NCBI GenBank assembly: GCA_937901265.1
Contig: CALCHA010000425.1
Coordinates: 1 to 8,564, forward strand
Direction: 5' to 3'
From: an uncultured Phycisphaerales bacterium
Lineage (GTDB): Bacteria > Planctomycetota > Phycisphaerae > WQYP01
Length of the DNA: 8,564 nucleotides
Under the pieces are notes generated by a model. It worked only from the letters and a program-made list of their open reading frames with translations, was not told the DNA's origin and searched no databases. The position numbers and the translations under genes were made by a program. This document shows, in pieces, positions 5,370-8,564 of the stretch. Each line of letters begins with the position of its first letter. Within the stretch, counting starts at the first letter, position 1.

Positions 5370-5375
5370 TAGGAT
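5370..5375 (+). promoter_or_regulatory. Possible -10 box placing transcription start at the ATG (leaderless)
   Basis: TAGGAT ends 6 bp before the ATG at 5382 and no Shine-Dalgarno sequence is present. If it is a -10 box, transcription would begin at or next to the start codon. I see no convincing -35. The gene could instead be read through from the TlpA pair, since the gap is only 47 bp. Confidence 0.25.
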
Positions 5376-5381
5376 AGGGTC

Positions 5382-5927
5382 ATGTCGACGTTACCGTATG
5401 CATCACCGGTGCCGCTGGCGGTGGAGGGGGATGTGTTCCGGGATGGAGCGCTGCTGGTGGTGCGTCACGGCACCGTGTTGCCGGCGAGTTGCATCCTCTG
5501 CAATGCCCCGGCCGAGGGGAAGCAGCCGGTGCGGTTGGTGTTTACGTGGGATCCGAGCTTTAGAATCACCGGCGAGACGACGCTGCAATTGCGGCAGACG
5601 GTGGTGGTGCATGCGCATCTGTGCGCGGGGCACCTGCGCACATGGCGGTCGGGGCGGGTGTTGGGCTTGGGCGGGATCCTGGCGGGTGTCCTGCTGATGA
5701 TGGCGTCGGGGGCGGTGGCGGGATGGTCGGAGCTTTCGGCGGTGCCGCGGTACACGGCGGCGGGAATCGTGGGGATGATGGCGGCGTTTCTGGTGGTGAC
5801 GGTATCGATGTTCTGGCTGGCGTTCAAGACGCGGACCGTCGCTTGCCGCCGGATCGAGGGGGGCTATGCGCACCTGGAGCACGCGCACCGGGCGTTTGTG
5901 GAGCGCTTCAACGTGCTGCCGCTGTGA
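5382..5927 (+). CDS. Uncharacterised two-span membrane protein with CxxC...CxxH
   Basis: 181 residues, not assigned to a named family. Residues 1-90 are soluble: they carry VFRDGALLVVRHGTVLPASC, then CILCNAP with C37 and C40, and LCAGH with C81 and H84. The C2-CH spacing suggests a small zinc-ribbon-like fold, which is an inference. Two membrane segments follow, roughly 93-113 and 124-148, joined by a short loop. The tail FKTRTVACRRIEGGYAHLEH ends a compact C-terminal region with another cysteine at 155. I recall small bacterial membrane proteins with the same LPxxCxxCNAP pattern, but their role is unknown to me. It lies between the TlpA pair and nadK, 64 bp ahead of nadK. The reading frame is credible because it begins where the TlpA gene ends, does not overlap any other real gene and has clear membrane segments. 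Confidence 0.72.
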   Translation: MSTLPYASPVPLAVEGDVFRDGALLVVRHGTVLPASCILCNAPAEGKQPVRLVFTWDPSFRITGETTLQLRQTVVVHAHLCAGHLRTWRSGRVLGLGGILAGVLLMMASGAVAGWSELSAVPRYTAAGIVGMMAAFLVVTVSMFWLAFKTRTVACRRIEGGYAHLEHAHRAFVERFNVLPL

Positions 5928-5957
5928 GCGGAATAGGGAGGCTGGCGGCGGGGAGTG

Positions 5958-5984
5958 TTGCAATCGTGGCACTTGGCGTATCCT
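5958..5984 (+). promoter_or_regulatory. Possible nadK promoter (leaderless arrangement)
   Basis: TTGCAA at 5958-5963 and TATCCT at 5979-5984 are spaced by 15 bp, slightly short for a sigma-70-type promoter. The -10-like hexamer ends 7 bp before the nadK ATG, and there is no Shine-Dalgarno sequence. Transcription would then begin close to the start codon. Weak evidence on its own. Confidence 0.3.
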
Positions 5985-5991
5985 GTCGGGC

Positions 5992-6867
5992 ATGAAAATT
6001 GTGCTCATTCCCAACCCGGCGAAGAGCGACGCAGTGGCGGCCGCGGCGCGGCTGCTGACGTTGCTGCACCCGCGCCAGGGCATCGAGACGGTGGTGATGC
6101 CGACGCCGACGGCCGCGGAACTGCAGGCGGCGCATGCCGATGTCGTCGTCGTCCTGGGCGGCGACGGGTCGATTCTGGCGGCGGCGCAGCTGCTCGGGGA
6201 GGCCGCGGTGCCGGTGGCGGGGATCAACTTTGGGAAGCTCGGATACCTGGCGGCTTTTTCGCTGGATGAGTTTGTGGCAAACCTGCCGGCGCTGCTGAAC
6301 GGGGAACTCCCGCGTGCGGCCCGTCTGATGCTTCATGCCGCAGTGTACAAGCGCCCCCATGAGGGGCTGCTCCTGCCCGAGGAGCTGCGGTCGCAAAAGC
6401 CGCGGGTCGCCGGGCTGGCGCTCAACGATGTCGTGATCAATGCGGGCGATCCCTTCCGCATGGTGGAGCTCACGATGCAGATTGATGGGCACCAGACCAC
6501 GACGTTTCGCTCCGACGGTGTGATCGTGTCGACGGCCTCGGGTTCGACGGGCTACAACCTTTCGGCCGGCGGGCCGCTGCTGTCGCCGGATGTGGAGGCG
6601 ATGGTGCTTACGCCGATCTGCCCGCACAGTTTGAGCTTTCGACCGGTGGTGCTGTCGGCGTCGGCGTCGGTATTGATTCTGCCTTGCCGCCTCAATCCCG
6701 GGTCAAAGGTGACTTTTGACGGGCAATCGACGCATGGCATTTACGAGGACGAAGTGGTGATGATCCGGCGTTCCGAGGCGTCGCTGACGCTTCTGGAAAA
6801 TCCGGCGGTCACGCACTGGCAGATGTTGGCGCACAAGCTGCACTGGGCACAGAACCCGCGGCAGTAA
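5992..6867 (+). CDS. nadK: NAD kinase
   Basis: 291 residues. Phosphorylates NAD+ to NADP+ with ATP or polyphosphate in the cytoplasm, the only route to NADP. Motifs in order: the start strand MKIVLIPNP, LGGDGSILAAA with the GGDG motif at 56-59, GINFGKLGYLAAFS at 77-90, ALNDVVI at 143-149, and SDGVIVSTASGSTGYNLS at 174-191 leading into AGGPLL. This is the complete NAD kinase signature at normal length. An upstream ATG at 5866 would give a longer frame, but the extra 42 residues are Cys/Arg-rich, overlap the preceding gene and match nothing in the family, so I chose 5992. There is no Shine-Dalgarno sequence; a -10-like TATCCT sits 7 bp upstream. The gene for the large membrane protein begins 45 bp after the stop. 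Confidence 0.95.
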   Translation: MKIVLIPNPAKSDAVAAAARLLTLLHPRQGIETVVMPTPTAAELQAAHADVVVVLGGDGSILAAAQLLGEAAVPVAGINFGKLGYLAAFSLDEFVANLPALLNGELPRAARLMLHAAVYKRPHEGLLLPEELRSQKPRVAGLALNDVVINAGDPFRMVELTMQIDGHQTTTFRSDGVIVSTASGSTGYNLSAGGPLLSPDVEAMVLTPICPHSLSFRPVVLSASASVLILPCRLNPGSKVTFDGQSTHGIYEDEVVMIRRSEASLTLLENPAVTHWQMLAHKLHWAQNPRQ

Positions 6868-6912
6868 AGGGGCGGCGGGGGGGTGATTCTGTTTGTGGTG
6901 GAGTGAGCGACT

Positions 6913-8535
6913 ATGACGCAGACGCGTTTGACGGAACCGGGCGGAATCCAGCAGCCGGCGCTGCCCCGGCACGTGACGGTGACGGGCGTGCAGTGGCCGA
7001 ACCTGTTCGAGTTCATGCACGTGTTCCGCGGCTTTCGGCTGGCGATCAACCCGGCGAAAATTTTCGTGGCCTTGATGGCGATTGTGCTGTTGTATGGCGC
7101 GGGGCGGCTGTTCGACGCGCTGTGGGGCCCGCAGGTCTATCCCGGTGAAATCGAGACCTATCAGACGATGACGCCGGAGGAGTTTGCGCGCCTGCGGGAA
7201 ACGCGCCTGACGCAGCGCCGGGAAAACCTGAAGACTCTTTTCCAGCAAGCCAGCGCCTGGGATCCCGTCGTGACGCCTGAACAGAGCGCGGCCGCGGACG
7301 ATGATCCGCGCGCGGCCTATCGCTATCTCAAGGAATCCTACGAGCGGCGGTTTCATACGCAGCTGGAGACGGCCCACACGGCGCGGCTGGAGGCGGAGAA
7401 ATCCCCGATCTCCGCACTCGCGGGCATGCCCTCGCCGGCGGAGAGCGAGCAGCTTGAGCGGGCCCGCCTCGCGACCGAGATGATGGGCAAAATCCGCCGG
7501 GCACGGTCCACCGCCGGGCGGGGTATTTTCGATACGTTCCTGGCCTACGAGCTGCGGCAATTCGACCTGATGGTGGACAACACGCTGTCGTTCGTCCGCG
7601 TTTCGCCGGTCCGGACAGAGGGAGATTCGGCCCCGGGCGACTTCGGTGCGCGGCCTGCCGAGGCTGACTCCGCAAGCGTGTCGGGCTCGCTGTTCTCCAA
7701 AGACCCGGTGCGGCTGTGGCGCTCGGACACCGTCGCGGGCTGCCTCGCCAACATGATTGTGACCGCCCCAAAATGGCTGTTCACCGCGACCGGCCCCATG
7801 GAGTATCGCCCGGCCAATGCGGACACCTGGGGCGGCTGGGTGAAGATGATGGGGTATCGCGCCCTCTACCTTGCGTCGCTGATCGCCCTGTCGTTGTTTG
7901 CCCTCGTGGTCATTGCGTTCACCGGGGCGGCGATTTCGCGGCTCTCGGCATTGGAGCTGGCGGGCGTCGAACGGGCGCCGCTGGCCGCGGTTTTCCGGTT
8001 CGCCGCACGCCAGCTCGGGACGTTTATCAAGGCCCCCGTGGCGCCCTTTCTGATTCTGCTGGCGCTCGGGATGGCGCTGGCGGCGGCGGGCATGATCGGG
8101 GCCATTCCCTACGTTGGCGAAATTCTGCTGGGAGCGGCCTTCTTCCTTTTCCTCGCCGCGGGTTTCGTCCTGATGCTCCTTCTCCTGGGAATCCTCGGCG
8201 GGTTTAACCTGCTCTATCCCACGCTGGCGGTCGAGGGCTCGGATGCGTTTGATGCCATGTCGCGTTCCTTCGCGTACGTATACGCGCGGCCGTGGCGGCT
8301 GCTGTTTTATACGACGCTGTCGCTCATTTATGGGGCCATCACGCTGCTGTTTGTGTCCTTCGCCATCTATCTGCTGATGGTGTTGACGCACAGCTTCGCG
8401 GGGTGGGGCACATCGCTTCTGGGGTATCGTTATGGCGCCTACGCGGGAGTCACGAAGCACGACACGCTCTGGCCGATCAGCGCGTTCATGAAACGCGTGA
8501 CACCGATCAACTGGTGGGCGATGAGCTGTCCGTAA
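6913..8535 (+). CDS. Large multi-span membrane protein of unknown function, possibly cut short
   Basis: 540 residues, no family recognised. A cytoplasmic N-terminus (about 45 residues) leads to a first membrane helix, INPAKIFVALMAIVLLYGAG (46-65). A long hydrophilic region (about 75-310) includes a charged, helix-prone part around TPEEFARLRETRLTQRRENL and would lie outside the membrane if topology alternates. Four more helices follow at about 317-341, 376-398, 404-432 and 463-490. Start: GGAGTGAG lies 5 nt before the ATG. The frame stops at TAA 8533-8535, but the next in-frame codons read YMGGLLLHF, which looks like the start of a further membrane helix. The protein may thus be shortened by a nonsense change or sequencing error; the window ends 29 bp later. 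It follows nadK by 45 bp on the same strand. Confidence 0.8.
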   Translation: MTQTRLTEPGGIQQPALPRHVTVTGVQWPNLFEFMHVFRGFRLAINPAKIFVALMAIVLLYGAGRLFDALWGPQVYPGEIETYQTMTPEEFARLRETRLTQRRENLKTLFQQASAWDPVVTPEQSAAADDDPRAAYRYLKESYERRFHTQLETAHTARLEAEKSPISALAGMPSPAESEQLERARLATEMMGKIRRARSTAGRGIFDTFLAYELRQFDLMVDNTLSFVRVSPVRTEGDSAPGDFGARPAEADSASVSGSLFSKDPVRLWRSDTVAGCLANMIVTAPKWLFTATGPMEYRPANADTWGGWVKMMGYRALYLASLIALSLFALVVIAFTGAAISRLSALELAGVERAPLAAVFRFAARQLGTFIKAPVAPFLILLALGMALAAAGMIGAIPYVGEILLGAAFFLFLAAGFVLMLLLLGILGGFNLLYPTLAVEGSDAFDAMSRSFAYVYARPWRLLFYTTLSLIYGAITLLFVSFAIYLLMVLTHSFAGWGTSLLGYRYGAYAGVTKHDTLWPISAFMKRVTPINWWAMSCP

Positions 8536-8564
8536 TACATGGGCGGGTTGTTGTTGCACTTCTG

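Noticed and set aside
5866..5991. Upstream ATG extending nadK by 42 residues
   Set aside because: The extension overlaps the preceding gene, is Cys/Arg-rich and unlike any NAD kinase N-terminus; MKIVLIPNP at 5992 is the natural start.
6654..6670. GTCGGC hexamer repeated nearly three times in nadK
   Set aside because: In-frame, codes for S-A-S-A-S within a normal NAD kinase region and is GC-rich like the rest; not comparable to the AT-rich 7-mer tracts.
6868..6912. Rho-independent terminator between nadK and the membrane protein gene
   Set aside because: The gap is G-rich but has no hairpin followed by a T run; I see no convincing terminator anywhere in the window.
6703..8559. 618-aa minus-strand open frame opposite the nadK end and the large membrane protein
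   Set aside because: Arg/Gln/His-rich antisense sequence without motifs; the plus strand encodes NAD kinase and clear membrane helices.

Overview
The window is a GC-rich bacterial chromosomal segment with two gene blocks diverging from an intergenic region at about 3456-3588. A Sec/lipoprotein-type export signal, a family 9 (heptosyltransferase-like) glycosyltransferase and exported thioredoxin-fold proteins point to a diderm bacterium. The high GC, the uncharacterised multi-span membrane proteins and above all the short AT-rich repeat tracts next to a GxxExxY protein look to me like a Planctomycetes/PVC-type genome. That assignment is from recollection, not a search.

Left block (minus strand, read right to left, probably one operon): dus (tRNA-dihydrouridine synthase, 2328-3455), a GxxExxY / PDDEXK_3-type nuclease-like protein (1894-2331, overlapping dus by 4 bp), a GT9 heptosyltransferase-like protein (764-1846), maf (nucleotide pyrophosphatase, 132-746), and the start of a lipoprotein gene that leaves the window (1-128). 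These combine tRNA modification, nucleotide house-cleaning and envelope glycan synthesis, a housekeeping mix with no obvious single pathway.

Right block (plus strand): two tandem exported TlpA-like thioredoxins (3589-4755 with CGPC and an N-terminal helical domain; 4768-5334 with CPDC), a small two-span membrane protein with a CxxC...CxxH pattern (5382-5927), NAD kinase nadK (5992-6867), and a large multi-span membrane protein of unknown function (6913-8535) that stops just before what looks like a further in-frame hydrophobic segment.

The most interesting layer is not a gene. Six short, mostly low-GC tandem-repeat tracts lie in the left 2.3 kb and I see none in the remaining 6.2 kb. Four are exactly four 7-mers (28 bp), each locus with its own 7-mer. 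Two are three ~10-mers (29-30 bp) and flank the GxxExxY gene as imperfect inverted repeats (25 of 29 bases match). The tracts are woven into the genes: two are in-frame insertions in conserved enzymes, one supplies the hydrophobic core of a lipoprotein signal peptide, and one supplies both the stop codon of the GT9 gene and the start codon of maf. The 461-bp GxxExxY unit bounded by inverted repeats is a candidate small mobile or selfish cassette, and the tract class resembles the heptanucleotide STRR repeats described in cyanobacteria.
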